Part shown: one piece after another, positions 1 through 10,812 of the stretch
Layout: each line of letters opens with the position of its first letter
Numbering within the stretch: position 1 is the first letter of the stretch
Source of the DNA: Acetobacter okinawensis JCM 25146
Lineage (GTDB): Bacteria; Pseudomonadota; Alphaproteobacteria; Acetobacterales; Acetobacteraceae
Reading direction: 5' to 3'
NCBI RefSeq assembly: GCF_000613865.1
Contig: NZ_BAJU01000009.1
Coordinates: 21,566-85,565 of the forward strand
DNA: 64,000 nt
Program-made: the position numbers and the translations under genes
Notes under the pieces: model-generated
What the model saw: only the letters and a program-made list of their open reading frames with translations
Told to the model about the DNA's origin: nothing
The model's database searches: none

Positions 1-810
1 TTGCCCTCCTCATCCGGAGTAGGAGTGGTGAGCGGTGTTGGGGGGGATGAACGCGGCGTGCACAGGGCAAACCCCGTAACCGGGAGAGTGGAAGAGGTTT
101 TCCGGCTTTCGCCTAAAAACAGGGCAATACGCTCCATGCCCAGCAGAGTATCGCGCATGCGCGAGCACAGGTTGCCGGCTTCGCCCACGCGCTGGAGCAG
201 GTTGCGCTGCCACACGGCCACGTTGCGGATGGGGGTCTGCTGCGTGCGGGCGCGGAAAATATCGTGCGAGAGTGTGTCCAGCAGATTGCCCATGCTTTCC
301 AGAATATCAGCCAGCCGGTCCACAATGGCTTCGATCAGGGCCACCAGTATTTCTCCTGCGTGGAGCAGGGTTTCATGCTGGGGGGGGATTTCGCTGGGTT
401 GGGTGGCAGGCCCTGCCGTTCCGGTGTGGTGTGCGGGGGCGGCATGGTGGAGGCCACGCAGTCCGCCACAAGCTGGGCGACAGTCTCGAACGCAGATAGA
501 ACTGGAACCGGATGGTAAAAAGCCGCTGCTCGGTCAGGATAAAACCGACCGGCATGGTTTGAAAATCCTCCCCGCTCTTGCGCAGCAGCGGGGAGGACAG
601 GAACGCAGCACCATTGCGCACGCTAATGCGTGAAGAACTCTCGATCGCACTCAGGTCATCAAGTGTGGGAATGGGCTGGCCGCACAGCTTTGCCGCCAGC
701 GCCAGTTCGTCCGGAGTGGGGTTGAGAAGATCCAGCCAGATAGCGTTTTTGGCATCGTCTTCCGTTTCAACGGCGCGAGCAGGCATACCGGGCCTGTGGG
801 CCAGAAACAT
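1..810 (-). CDS. corA: CorA-family magnesium/metal transporter, N-terminal part (runs off the left edge, frameshifted)
   Basis: Reads leftward from an ATG at 810. The first ~100 residues carry the CorA cytoplasmic-domain style (WLDLLNPTPDEL near residue 27, then LTEQRLFTIRF). The reading frame then breaks near 500-510 and again at the G-run near 378-386. Below that, another frame resumes with a CorA helix (LVALIEAIVDRLADILE, about 300-350) and continues to about 125, after which no frame is convincing. The C-terminal membrane helices and the GMN pore motif would lie beyond the window. Family members move Mg2+ or Co2+ through an inner-membrane pentamer. It is divergent from trpB. Family call fairly sure; the breaks may be sequence errors. 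Confidence 0.72.
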
Positions 811-1063
811 ACGATTCTCCCAGTTTTTGCCTTGCAGGCGGAGCGTGTGCGTGCCGGTGGCGGCCGGGTTGGCGACCTGCCTCCAAGCATACGTGTCCCT
901 TCAAGTATGACGCCTTTGTCTGGTTTGTGGCAAGATGACCGCACGGGACCGTGCAATGCGGCCGCGCATCTGGTAAGCCATTTTGCCAGTTGAAAATGAT
1001 AAGAACATATGGCCCCCGACAGGGCGCGCCATGGGGCTATTGTAAGGAGCGGCAGGACAGAGA

Positions 1064-2306
1064 ATGGCGAACCCGATCGAACACGGCGCCGCAGCGGCAC
1101 AGAGCAATTCCTTCAGGCAGCAGCCTGATGAACACGGGCATTTTGGTGGCCGTTATGGCGGCCGCTTTGTGGCCGAAACGCTTATGCCGCTCATTCTGGA
1201 ACTGAACGCGGCATACGAGGCCGCAAAGGCCGACCCCGCTTTTCACAAGGAGCTGGCGTATTACCAGACCGATTATATCGGTCGCCCCAGCCGCTGTGGT
1301 TTGCCCGCCGCATGACAGAGGAGTTGGGGGGTGCCAAAATCTACCTCAAACGTGAAGAGCTGAACCATACCGGTTCGCACAAGCTCAACAACGTCATGGG
1401 GCAGATTCTGCTGGCGCGCCGCATGGGGCGCACCCGCATTGTGGCCGAGACCGGGGCAGGCCAGCATGGTGTGGCCACCGCTACCGTATGCGCCTGTTTG
1501 GCATGAAATGCGTGATCTACATGGGTGCTACCGATGTGGAGCGGCAAAAGCCCAACGTGTTCCGTATGCGCCTGCTGGGGGCCGAAGTTGTGCCCGTAAC
1601 CGCCGGGGCCGGTACGCTCAAGGACGCCATGAACGAGGCCATGCGGGACTGGGTGGCCAATGTGGCGGACACCTATATGCTGATCGGCACCGTAGCTGGC
1701 CCACATCCGTACCCCGCCATGGTGCGTGACTTCCAGAGCGTGATCGGGGAGGAAACAAAAGCCCAGATGCGCGCGGCCGAAGGCCGCCTGCCGGATGTGG
1801 TGGTGGCGGCCATTGGTGGTGGCTCCAACGCCATGGGTATTTTTTACCCGTTCCTGGATGACGTGAGCGTCCGCCTGATTGGGGTGGAAGCCGCAGGCCA
1901 TGGGCTGGATAGCGGCAAAACCGCAGCGTCCATCGAGCGTGGTCGTCCCGGTGTGCTGCATGGCAACCGTACCTATCTTTTGCAGAACGCGGATGGGCAG
2001 ATCGATGAGGCGCACTCCATCAGCGCCGGGCTGGATTACCCCGGTGTTGGGCCGGAACATTCATGGCTGAATGATATTGGCCGTGCCGAATACGTGGGTG
2101 CGACCGATACGGAGGCGCTGGATGCCTTCCAGCTCTGCACAAGGCTGGAGGGGATTATTCCTGCCCTCGAATCGGCGCATGCCGTGGCCTATGCCGCCAA
2201 ACTTGCCCCCACCCTGTCCAAGGACACGTTGCTGGTGATCAACCTGTCCGGTCGTGGGGACAAGGACATCTTTACTGTTGCCGAGCATCTGGGAGTTACG
2301 CTGTGA
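1064..2306 (+). CDS. trpB: Tryptophan synthase beta chain (two single-base breaks)
   Basis: PLP enzyme that condenses indole with L-serine to make tryptophan, as the beta subunit of the TrpA2B2 complex. The N-terminus has [19 protein letters not shown], followed by [16 protein letters not shown], in which HK holds the PLP lysine, then [14 protein letters not shown] and the GGGSNAMG phosphate loop. The frame is lost twice: near 1290 (AGC-CGC where AGC-CCG-CTG-TGG is expected) and near 1494 (GCC-TGT where GCC-CTG-TTT-GGC is expected). Each is repaired by one extra C. The stop overlaps the trpA start region, so the two are probably translationally coupled. The breaks look like sequencing deletions rather than decay, because all segments are otherwise conserved. 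Confidence 0.95.
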
Positions 2307-3135
2307 GCCGTATTGCCGCCCGTTTTAAAGCCCTTGCTGCCGAAGGTCGTGGCGCGCTCATTCCGTATCTGGAGGCGTATGACCCCGACCGTGCCACATC
2401 GCTTGAGTTACTCCGGGCCATGCCCGCAGCTGGTGCGGACCTGATCGAGGTTGGCATGCCTTTTTCCGACCCGTCAGCCGATGGTCCGGTTATTCAGGCC
2501 GCAGCCCTGCGCGGGCTCAAGGCCGGGGCCACGCTGGTTGGCGTGCTGGATATGGTGGCGGAATTCCGTAAGGAGGATGATGCGACCCCGGTTATTCTGA
2601 TGGGCTACGTCAACCCCGTGGAATCTTACGGTTACGAACGATTCTGCAAGGATGCCGCCGCCGCCGGGGTGGACGGGCTTATTCTGGTTGACCTGCCGCC
2701 AGAGGAAGGTGCTGTCATTGCCGCTCCCGCGCAGGCTGCGGGGCTGGATATTATCCGTCTGGTCGCACCGACTACACCTGATGCCCGCCTGAGCTATGTG
2801 CTCGCGCATGCCTCGGGCTTTGTTTATTATGTCAGCATCGTAGGGATTACGGGTACCCGTTCGGCAAGTGCGCATGACCTTGCCGGTGCCATTCCCCGCA
2901 TCCGTGCGGCGACTGATCTGCCATTGCCATTGGTTTTGGTGTGCGCACGCCAGAGCAGGCTGCTCAGGCCTCCAGCATAGCCGATGGCGCTGTTGTGGCC
3001 TCCGCCCTGCTGGCAACGCTCGCGCAAACGCTGGATGAGCAGGGGCGGGCCACGGCCCAGACCCTGCCGCGTGTGCTTGAGCAGATCCGTGGTCTGGCTC
3101 AGGCCGTGCGTGCGGCAGGCCAGAAGGCACCATGA
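2303..3135 (+). CDS. trpA: Tryptophan synthase alpha chain (one single-base break)
   Basis: Cleaves indole-3-glycerol phosphate to indole and glyceraldehyde-3-phosphate and passes indole to TrpB. The catalytic Glu lies in [21 protein letters not shown], and [13 protein letters not shown] carries the second catalytic acid. The phosphate-binding end [10 protein letters not shown] is read in a different frame from the body, so one base is missing near 2928 (CCATTGCCATTGG). GTG start overlapping the trpB stop (trpBA operon). No trpF or trpCD lies in the window, so this is a trpBA-only unit here. Confidence 0.95.
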
Positions 3136-3154
3136 TCGGTAATTGCCACCATTG

Positions 3155-4408
3155 ATGACCGATAACCCCCGCATTGTTGTTGTAGCGGCGGCCCCGCAGG
3201 CTTGCCGCCGCCGAGTATCTGTCCGGGGTGGGGTATGGTGTGCGGGTCATGGACCGCATGCCCAGTTTTGGCCGCAAGTTCCTTATGGCCGGACGGGGTG
3301 GGCTGAACATTGCCCACTCCGAAGAACATGCAGCAGTCATTGAGCGCTATGGCCCGGCCAGCCCATGGTTGCGTCCGGCACTGGATGCATGGACCATGCC
3401 TGATATTCGTGAGTGGATGTCCGGGCTGGGGCAGCCGAGTTTTGTTGGCTCTTCCGGCAGGGTTTTCCCCACAGGGATGAAGGCGTCACCCCTGCTGCGG
3501 GCATGGCTTGCGCGTTTGCATGCGGCTGGGGTGGTTCTTCAAACCCGCGCGGACTGGCTGGGGTGGGGCGAGGGCGCGCAGCTTCTGTTCACTACACAAC
3601 AGACGGGGGATGCGGCTGCGCAGCAGGTGGCGGTGGAGGCGGATGCCGTTCTGCTGGCCCTTGGCGGCGCAAGCTGGCCACGGTTGGGGAGTTCTGGTGG
3701 CTGGGTTCCTCTGCTGCAACAGCGTGGCGTGGAGGTGGCGCAACTGGAGCCTGCCAACTGCGGCTTTTGCACGCAGTGGTCCACTCTTTTTGCAGAGCGT
3801 TTTGCAGGCACTCCGCTCAAGCCTATCGCCCTGACGTTTGAAGGCAGACGTGTGCGTGGCGAAATTGTGCTGACCCACACAGGGGTGGAAGGGGGCGCAC
3901 TTTATGCGCTTTCCACCCCTGTGCGGCAGGCTATTGCCACGCAGGGGCAGGCCACCGTGCTGTGCGACCTGCGCCCGGACCTGAGCGAGCAGGAGCTGCT
4001 GGGCAGGTTGCGTGCAACCCGTGTGCGGGAGAGCCTGAGCAATCGTTTGCGTAAGGCGCTCCGTCTGCCCCCCGCAGTGGTGGGGCTGCTGCGTGAGCAG
4101 GGTGATGTCCCCGCAGACCCCCGCGCTCTGGCAGCACTTATCAAGGCCGTACCGCTGACTTTTTATGCCCCTGAGCCACTGGCCCGCGCCATTTCCACAG
4201 CCGGGGGGGTTACGCGCGCGGCGTGTGACGAGTCTTTTATGCTCAGAGCGCTCCCCGGTGTGTTTGTTGCAGGGGAAATGCTGGACTGGGAGGCCCCGAC
4301 AGGGGGGTATCTGCTCCATGCCTGCTTGCTACCGGCCGTGCTGCGGCAAAGGGAATGGAGGCATGGTTGCGCAAGGGTGGGACAAGGCGGTATCCCCTCC
4401 AACCATGA
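3155..4408 (+). CDS. BaiN/HI0933-like FAD-dependent flavoprotein (TIGR03862-type), three single-base breaks
   Basis: Two-dinucleotide-binding flavoprotein of about 415 residues. The N-terminal Rossmann motif VAGGPAGLAAAEYLSG is recovered only by adding one base near 3186 and one near 3205. The body follows with GRKFLMAGRGGLNIAHSE, typical of the HI0933/BaiN family, then LALGGASWPRLGSSG, and near the C-terminus GVFVAGEMLDWEAPTGGYLL. A third missing base near 4328 hides the usual ATGRAAAKGMEAWL ending, which then stops at 4408. The exact substrate is unknown; relatives are annotated only as NAD(P)/FAD-dependent oxidoreductases. Its stop overlaps the next ATG (ATGA), which indicates coupling to the ATPase gene. 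Confidence 0.8.
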
Positions 4409-5886
4409 ACAGCATGATTACAATGGGGGAGGTGCCGGGGGGTGGTCCGGCACGCATGGACCTGGGTGAACTCCTGGCCACGCGTCTTCTGGTGCAGGGC
4501 AACTCCGGGTCGGGTAAATCGCATCTTCTGCGGCGTTTGCTGGAGCAGTCTGCGCGCATGGTCCAGCAGGCAATTATCGACCCCGAGGGCGACTTTGTCA
4601 GTCTGGCCGAAAAATTCGGGCATCTGGTCATAGATGGTGCTGACCATTCTGAAATGGCGTTGCATGCGGCGGGTGAGCGTATGCGCATGCACCGTGCCTC
4701 TGTAGTGCTCAATCTGGAAGGGTTGGATGCGGACCAGCAGATGCGTTGGGCAGCGGCTTTTCTGGGCGGTATGTTCGAGGTGCCGCGCCAGCACTGGTAC
4801 CCCGTTCTGGTGGTGGTGGACGAGGCGCAGCTTTTTGCGCCCGCTGCGGCGGGTGAAGTCTCGGACGAGGCGCGCAGGGCCTCCCTTGGGGCCATGACCA
4901 ACCTGATGTGCCGTGGCCGTAAGCGTGGACTTGCGGGTATTATTGCCACGCAGCGTCTGGCCAAGCTAGCCAAGAATGTGGCGGCGGAAGCCTCCAACTT
5001 TCTTATGGGGCGCACTTTTCTGGATATTGATATGGCGCGCGCGGCGGACCTTTTGGGCATGGAGCGCAGGCAGGCTGAGGCGTTCCGTGACCTTGCGCGT
5101 GGCACGTTTGTGGCTCTTGGCCCCGCCCTCAGCCGCAGGCCACTCTCTGTGCGCATTGGCGCTGTGGAGACGGAAAGCCGCTCGGCAGGGCCGGTGCTTG
5201 CGCCGTTTGAGCCGCCGTCCGCTCCTGTGCACGAGCTTATTCTGGCTCCCGTACCTGTGCAGGACCTGCCCGCCCGCCAGCGCAAGGCACCCGCTCCCTC
5301 AGCCCCCGACCTGCTGACACAGCTTGCCGCCCATGGGGAGGCACAGGCCAGTGTGCAGCCCGAGCAGGAGCAGGAGGAGGACACGCCCGAAACACAGGCC
5401 GAGCGTGAAAGCCGCATGAACGCCATCCTGCGTGACATGATGGAGGATGAGGATTCGTCCTTCAGGCCCGTGCCTGTCCTGTATCAGGATTTTCTGGTGC
5501 GCTGCCGTATTGCAGGGCTGGGGCGCAATGCTTTGGACCTGCGCCGCTTTAACCGTGCACTGGCCACAGCCCGCAGCGGAGTAGGGGAGGACACGTCCGC
5601 CTCCACACAATGGCAGGAGGCCGAAACCCGCGCCTCCGCCCTGCCAGAGGACCTTCAGGCGGTCTTTCTTTTTCTGGCCCGTGCCGCCATTGAGCGCGCG
5701 CCCTGCCCATCGGATGCGCAGATTGCCAAGGTATATGGCACGGTGTCCACCGGTCGGGCGCGCCGCCTTCTGGCATGGTTCGAGGACCAGAATCTGCTGG
5801 TGCTGCGGGCCGATGGCATGGGGCGGCGGGTGCTCACCTTTATCGGCTCAGGGTGGGAAACGCTGCCCGGTGTTGCCGAGGGTTGA
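4405..5886 (+). CDS. HerA-like P-loop ATPase
   Basis: A 493-residue cytoplasmic ATPase of the HerA/FtsK group (often called ATP-binding protein or DUF87-like). Walker A is GNSGSGKS at residues 32-39. Walker B is VLVVVDEAQLF near 133-143, followed by MTNLMCRGRKRGLAGIIATQR, the sensor/arginine region of HerA proteins. A Pro/Gln/Glu-rich linker (about 280-335) joins a C-terminal helical domain of unknown role that has a winged-helix feel (DAQIAKVYGTVSTGRARRLLAWFEDQNLL). ATG overlaps the stop of the flavoprotein gene. HerA relatives translocate DNA in repair or mobile-element defence, but no NurA nuclease is adjacent, so the role is open. Confidence 0.75.
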   Translation: MNSMITMGEVPGGGPARMDLGELLATRLLVQGNSGSGKSHLLRRLLEQSARMVQQAIIDPEGDFVSLAEKFGHLVIDGADHSEMALHAAGERMRMHRASVVLNLEGLDADQQMRWAAAFLGGMFEVPRQHWYPVLVVVDEAQLFAPAAAGEVSDEARRASLGAMTNLMCRGRKRGLAGIIATQRLAKLAKNVAAEASNFLMGRTFLDIDMARAADLLGMERRQAEAFRDLARGTFVALGPALSRRPLSVRIGAVETESRSAGPVLAPFEPPSAPVHELILAPVPVQDLPARQRKAPAPSAPDLLTQLAAHGEAQASVQPEQEQEEDTPETQAERESRMNAILRDMMEDEDSSFRPVPVLYQDFLVRCRIAGLGRNALDLRRFNRALATARSGVGEDTSASTQWQEAETRASALPEDLQAVFLFLARAAIERAPCPSDAQIAKVYGTVSTGRARRLLAWFEDQNLLVLRADGMGRRVLTFIGSGWETLPGVAEG

Positions 5887-5975
5887 GCCCATCCACCCGT
5901 TTTGTGTGGTAAAAGGCGCAAAAGAACACACCCACGGGCATGACGGGCGGAGCATGGAGTGCTATAGCCCGAGGC

Positions 5976-7123
5976 ATGACGGACGACCCGCCCTTTAGCC
6001 CGGCCCTGCTGCCTGCTGGCTTTGTAGATCTGCTAACCCCCGATGCCCGTACGGAAGCGCGGGGTGTGGCAACCCTTATGGATGTGTTTGCCTCCCACGG
6101 CTACGACAGCGTCCGCCCGCCTCTTATGGAATTTGAGGAAACCTACCTTGCCGGTGCAGGGGTGGCTCTGGCGGAGCAGTGCTTCAGGGTCATGGACCCG
6201 GACACCCGGCGCATGATGGTGCTGCGGCCAGATATTACGCCCCAGATCGCCCGTATGGCTGCGACTCGCGTAAGCGGGCTGCCGCGCCCGCTCCGCGTAT
6301 CCTACGCAGGCCCTTGCGTTGTGGTTGCTCCTGTAGCTGCGGAGGAAAGCAGCCGCCAGATCATGCAGACCGGCATTGAGCTGATCGGCCCGGATTCCCC
6401 CGAAGCCGATGCAGAGGTCATGTCTATCGGGGCCGAAGCGCTCATGCGCCTTGGCGTGAAGGATGTCTCCTTCGACCTGACCATGCCGCCCTTTATTCCC
6501 GCCCTGCTGGAAGAGGCGGGTGTGCCCGCCGCACAGCGCCCAGCACTTATGCGCGCGCTCGACCGCAAGGATGCCGCAGCCGTGGCCCAGCATGGCGGAG
6601 CGCTGGCTGCAACGCTTATTGCCCTGCTTGACGCCACCGGGGCTGCGGAGCACACGGTGGCGCTGCTGGCTGAGCTGAGCCTGCCACCCAAGCCCGCATT
6701 GTGCTGGACCGGTTGATTGATACGGTAGCCGCTGTGCGTGAAATCTGCCCGACCCTGCGCATGACCGTGGACCCGGTAGAATTCCGGGGCTGGAAATACC
6801 ATACCGGTGTGTGTGTAACGCTGTTTGCCGTGGGCCGCTCGGAAGAGCTGGGGCGTGGCGGGCGTTACATCTGCAATGATAACGAACCGGCCTGCGGGTT
6901 GACCCTACGCCCCGACGTACTCTTCCGCATGATTCCCCCCGCTCCGGCACGTGCGCGCGTGTATCTGGCGCTGGATGCCAACCGGCAGGAAGCCGCAAGC
7001 CTGCGTACGCAGGGTTACGCGACCGTGCGCGGTTTTGCCTCCGGCGCACAGGCCGAGGTAGAGGCCCGTCACCTTGGGTGTGGCAGCGTTCTTACCGGCA
7101 CCCACAGGGTGGACCTCGCCTGA
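5976..7123 (+). CDS. hisZ: ATP phosphoribosyltransferase regulatory subunit HisZ (one single-base break)
   Basis: HisRS-like regulatory partner of short-form HisG in the first step of histidine synthesis. It has class II synthetase-type motifs without tRNA-synthetase activity: RPPLMEFEETYL, then MVLRPDITPQIARMAATR (motif 2-like), and C-terminal GRGGRYI. The frame is lost near 6691 (CCCAAGCCCGCATT); one added base restores LPPKARIVLDRLIDTV. I chose the start MTDDPPFSP over an upstream in-frame ATG at 5940, because family members begin close to the ALLPAGFVDLL segment. No hisG is nearby. It is followed closely by purA, a common arrangement in alphaproteobacteria. Confidence 0.92.
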
Positions 7124-7188
7124 GAGCACTTCAGGCGTGATTTTTCTTTTTTGACCAGCAGGCAGTTTTTTTCAGGAGCAGACCGTCT

Positions 7189-8477
7189 ATGTCCAACGTA
7201 ACCGTGATCGGCGCCCAGTGGGGTGATGAAGGCAAAGGCAAAATCGTTGACTGGCTGGCCAGTCGGGCCGACGTGGTGGTGCGTTTTCAGGGCGGGCACA
7301 ATGCGGGCCATACGCTTGTTGTTGGCAATCAGGTTTACAAGCTGTCGCTCCTGCCGTCAGGTGTGGTCAGCGGCAAGCTCGGTATTATCGGTAACGGTGT
7401 GGTGGTGGACCCGCAGGCTTTGCTGGCCGAAATTGCGCGGATTGCAGAGCAGGGGCTGAACGTCACCCCCGAAACTCTGAAGATTGCAGAAAACGTCCCC
7501 CTTATCCTGCCCGTGCATGGTGCGCTGGACCGTGCGCGTGAGGCCGCCCGTGGCGATCGCAAGATTGGCACCACAGGGCGTGGCATTGGCCCCGCCTATG
7601 AGGACAAGGTGGCCCGCCGTGCCATCCGTCTGTGCGATCTGGCCGAGCCCGAGACATTGGACTGGAAGCTGGACGAACTGCTCCTGCACCACAACACCCT
7701 GCTGGCCGGTTTGGGTGCGCCAACCTTTGCCAAGGAAGAACTCCTTGCCTTCCTGAGCGATGTTGCCCCCAAGGTCCTGCCCTTTATGGCTGCCACGTGG
7801 GACATTCTCGATGATGCACGCCGCAACGCCGCCGCATTCTGTTCGAGGGCGCGCAGGCGGTCATGCTGGATGTGGACCATGGGACTTACCCGTTTGTTAC
7901 CAGTTCCAACACCGTTGCTGCCAATGCGGGAACAGGTTCTGGCATGGGACCGTCTGCTGCAGGGTTTGTGCTGGGCATTGCCAAGGCATACTGCACCCGC
8001 GTGGGCGAGGGACCGTTCCCGACCGAACTGCACGATGCCATCGGCCGCCGCCTTGGTGAGCGTGGGCATGAGTTTGGTACGGTTACGGGGCGTCCGCGCC
8101 GCTGTGGCTGGTTTGATGCGGTTCTGGTCCGTCATGCCGTGCGGGTTGGCGGTGTTAACGGGCTGGCCCTGACCAAGCTGGACGTGCTGGATGGGCTGGA
8201 TGAGATCAACATCTGCGTTGGTTACGAACTGGACGGGCAGAAAATCGAGCGCTTCCCCTCCGGCTCTGCGGCACAGCAGCGTGTTCGCCCGGTTTATGAG
8301 ACAATCGAAGGGTGGAAAGAAACCACCCAGGGCGCGCGCCGCTGGGCCGACCTGCCTGCTCAGGCCATTAAATATGTGCGCCGTGTAGAAGAACTGGTGG
8401 GAGCTCCGGTCACGCTGCTGTCCACCAGCCCGGACCGTGATGACACCATTCTGGTCCGCGATCCGTTTGAAGACTGA
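7189..8477 (+). CDS. purA: Adenylosuccinate synthetase (one single-base break)
   Basis: GTP-dependent conversion of IMP and aspartate to adenylosuccinate in AMP synthesis. The N-terminus [18 protein letters not shown] holds the catalytic Asp and the P-loop. [11 protein letters not shown] holds the catalytic His, and [14 protein letters not shown] and [12 protein letters not shown] follow. One base is missing near 7831: the frame jumps from ARRNAA to [25 protein letters not shown]. The start has a good ribosome site (AGGAG about 9 bases upstream). A strong intrinsic terminator follows. Confidence 0.96.
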
Positions 8478-8509
8478 GTTATGACGGTTTGATGACAGAC
8501 GTCTTAAAG

Positions 8510-8536
8510 GCCCCGGCACTGTGCCGGGGCTTTTTT
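8510..8536 (+). terminator. Intrinsic terminator of purA
   Basis: GCCCCGGCAC / GTGCCGGGGC perfect stem with a minimal loop, followed by six T. Confidence 0.93.
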
Positions 8537-8676
8537 GTTGGTAGTCCGCTGGTTTTGTGGGTGGGTCACAAAAGATTCACAAAGCCGTTTTTGCTGTGTG
8601 CACAGCGGCTTTTATGCGTGTGCCATACGCCATAATGGGGTGCGCGCAGGGTTTTGGGCATACAGGCGGTTGTTTT

Positions 8677-8694
8677 TTGTCATCTGCGCGTCAT
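8677..8694 (+). promoter_or_regulatory. Pho box upstream of phoB
   Basis: Direct repeats TTGTCAT and GCGTCAT separated by CTGC give the 7-4-7 spacing of PhoB sites (consensus CTGTCAT-N4-CTGTCAT). It ends 34 bases before the phoB start, implying autoregulation. Confidence 0.75.
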
Positions 8695-8728
8695 ATCCTA
8701 GTGGCAGGTTTTTAAAAGGCATTCTGGT

Positions 8729-9424
8729 ATGCACAAGGCAGATCTTCTGGTTGTTGAGGATGATCCGGCACTCGCCCGGCTTGTTAGCTACAATCTGGAA
8801 AAACAGGGTTACATGGTGCGCCATGCAGCGGACGGAGAGGCTGCACTGGATTACGTGCGGCAACGCCGGCCTGACCTGATTCTGCTGGACTGGATGCTGC
8901 CCGGTATTTCCGGTCTGGAAGTCTGCCGCCGTTTGCGCGAGCAGGCCAGAACAGCCGCCCTGCCCATTATCATGTTCAGCGCCCGGGGGGAGGAAGCTGA
9001 CACGATCCGTGGGCTGGATACCGGGGCGGATGACTATCTGGTCAAGCCCTTTAGCATGGACGCGCTGTTTGCCCGTGTTAAAGCCATTTTGCGGCGCGCC
9101 CCGCCGGTCGATAAAACCTTGCGGTTTGACACGCTGGTCATGGACCGGGTGAGCCACAAGGTGGAGCGGGATGGGCGGTTGCTGTCTCTGGGGCCGACCG
9201 AATATCGCCTGTTGGAATTCCTGATGTCGCACCCGGCTCAGGTGTTCTCGCGCGAGGAATTGTTGAAGCATGCGTGGGAGCGTAGTTCCTTTGTGGAGTT
9301 GCGCACAGTGGATGTACATATCCGCCGTCTGCGGCAGACCCTGAACGAAGGGGGAGGGGCGGATCTGATCCGCACCGTGCGGGCGCGTGGCTATGCACTG
9401 GATAAAGTGCAGGATCAGGACTGA
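8729..9424 (+). CDS. phoB: Phosphate regulon response regulator PhoB
   Basis: OmpR-type response regulator, 231 residues. Receiver domain: acidic pocket VVEDD (residues 8-12), phosphoacceptor Asp54 in LILLDWMLPG, and conserved Lys in DDYLVKPF. The C-terminal winged helix includes LGPTEYRLLEFLMSHPAQVFSREELL and VDVHIRRLRQTL, ending RTVRARGYAL. It precedes phoR by 27 bases. A Pho box lies in its promoter region, and further Pho boxes sit before pstS and the porin, so the target genes are in view. Activated under phosphate limitation by PhoR. Confidence 0.95.
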   Translation: MHKADLLVVEDDPALARLVSYNLEKQGYMVRHAADGEAALDYVRQRRPDLILLDWMLPGISGLEVCRRLREQARTAALPIIMFSARGEEADTIRGLDTGADDYLVKPFSMDALFARVKAILRRAPPVDKTLRFDTLVMDRVSHKVERDGRLLSLGPTEYRLLEFLMSHPAQVFSREELLKHAWERSSFVELRTVDVHIRRLRQTLNEGGGADLIRTVRARGYALDKVQDQD

Positions 9425-9451
9425 ACACACCGCAGAAAGGGGCGGCTGATC

Positions 9452-10711
9452 ATGCATGCTTGGCTGGCGGCACTCTGCGGCATGGCGGGGGGCGGCGCGT
9501 TGGCGGCTTTGCCGCTGTTGTTGGCGCGTGCGAACCATTTTGAACCGCTTCCCGACGATTCCGAAAACCGGAAAAACCGCATGGGGCGGGACCATTCATC
9601 CACAGTTACGCTGGATGAGGTCATGGCCTGCCTGCCTGCGGCAACGCTGGTGCTGAATGACACACGGCTACCGTGTGTTATTTCGCCCGAAGCCAAAAGG
9701 CAGTTCACAAACAGCATTGGTAGCATTATCCGCCATCCGGCTTTTCAAAGCTGCGTGGACAGGCTTCTGGCGCAGAAAAAAGATGACCAGCAGCCTGCCG
9801 AGGCGCTGATTGTGCTGGATATCCCCCACTACAGGGTGGTGCGTGCGTGGTTGCAGAAGAAAACCGTGCCAGATGTGTTTCTCTCCGAAGGGTATCGTAA
9901 GGGAGGTGGCGCGTTTTCATCCAAAACAACGCTGGTTTTTGTTGCCCTGCATGATGAGACAGAGGCCGTTCTGGCCGAGCGCCAGCATACGGATTTTGTG
10001 GCGTTTGCCAGCCATGAACTGCGTACGCCACTGGCCTCCCTGCTGGGGTTCATAGAAACCCTGCAAGGCCCTGCCGCCGATGATCCGGGTATTCAGCAGG
10101 AGTTTTTGGGCATTATGTCCGAGCAGGCCAAGCGGATGCAGCGGCTATTGGACGGTCTGCTTTACCTGTCACGCGTGCAGATGCAGGAGCACCACAGACC
10201 CAAAGAAACAATAGGCATTGCTGAACTGCTCAAGCGTCTGTCGGACGAGGCAGCAGGGCTGATTGCGGGCAAGCCTGTGCGTTTTCAGGTTCAGGCGGAT
10301 GATGTGCAGGAACTATGCGTGCAGGGGGATGAAACCCAGCTTTTGCAGGTGTTGATGAACCTTGTGGAAAACGCGCTCAAGTATGGCCTGTTTGACCGTG
10401 GCAAACGTCATGACGAGCCCTTGGGCATTACGGTTGCCTGCGCCCGTGCCGCCAAAAATGCCGGTTGGCCGACTGAGCCGGGGTTGGTGTTGAGTGTTAC
10501 GGACACGGGACCGGGTATTCCTGCGCGGCACCTTAACCGTCTGACCGAGCGTTTTTACCGTGTGGCCAAAACAGCCGCCAGCGTGCAGGGCAGTGGTCTG
10601 GGGCTGGCTATTGTGCAGCAGATTCTGGCCCGCCATGATGGGCGTTTGAGCGTGGAAAGCACGGTGGGCGAGGGTACGACATGCCGCATATGGCTCCCAC
10701 TCATAAGTTAG
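9452..10711 (+). CDS. phoR: Phosphate regulon sensor histidine kinase PhoR
   Basis: A 419-residue kinase. One N-terminal hydrophobic segment (about residues 2-26) is followed by a PAS-like region and then the dimerisation helix FASHELRTPLASLLGF with phosphoacceptor His188. The ATP-binding domain shows N box NLVENALKYG, G1 VTDTGPGIP, F box RLTERFYRV and G2 GSGLGLAIVQQI. It is in an operon with phoB. Pst/PhoU components normally needed for signalling are absent from this window apart from pstS. Confidence 0.93.
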   Translation: MHAWLAALCGMAGGGALAALPLLLARANHFEPLPDDSENRKNRMGRDHSSTVTLDEVMACLPAATLVLNDTRLPCVISPEAKRQFTNSIGSIIRHPAFQSCVDRLLAQKKDDQQPAEALIVLDIPHYRVVRAWLQKKTVPDVFLSEGYRKGGGAFSSKTTLVFVALHDETEAVLAERQHTDFVAFASHELRTPLASLLGFIETLQGPAADDPGIQQEFLGIMSEQAKRMQRLLDGLLYLSRVQMQEHHRPKETIGIAELLKRLSDEAAGLIAGKPVRFQVQADDVQELCVQGDETQLLQVLMNLVENALKYGLFDRGKRHDEPLGITVACARAAKNAGWPTEPGLVLSVTDTGPGIPARHLNRLTERFYRVAKTAASVQGSGLGLAIVQQILARHDGRLSVESTVGEGTTCRIWLPLIS

Positions 10712-10812
10712 GCTCTGCCTGCGAGCGGATTTTAATCTAACAGTGACAATCATATGCCCGATGTGCTCTTTGTTGAGGAACCCGGGAGCTAAAAAGAAGG
10801 GCTTTGCAAACC

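Noticed and set aside
1341..2060. Long minus-strand frame opposite trpB
   Set aside because: Antisense shadow of the conserved trpB coding sequence.
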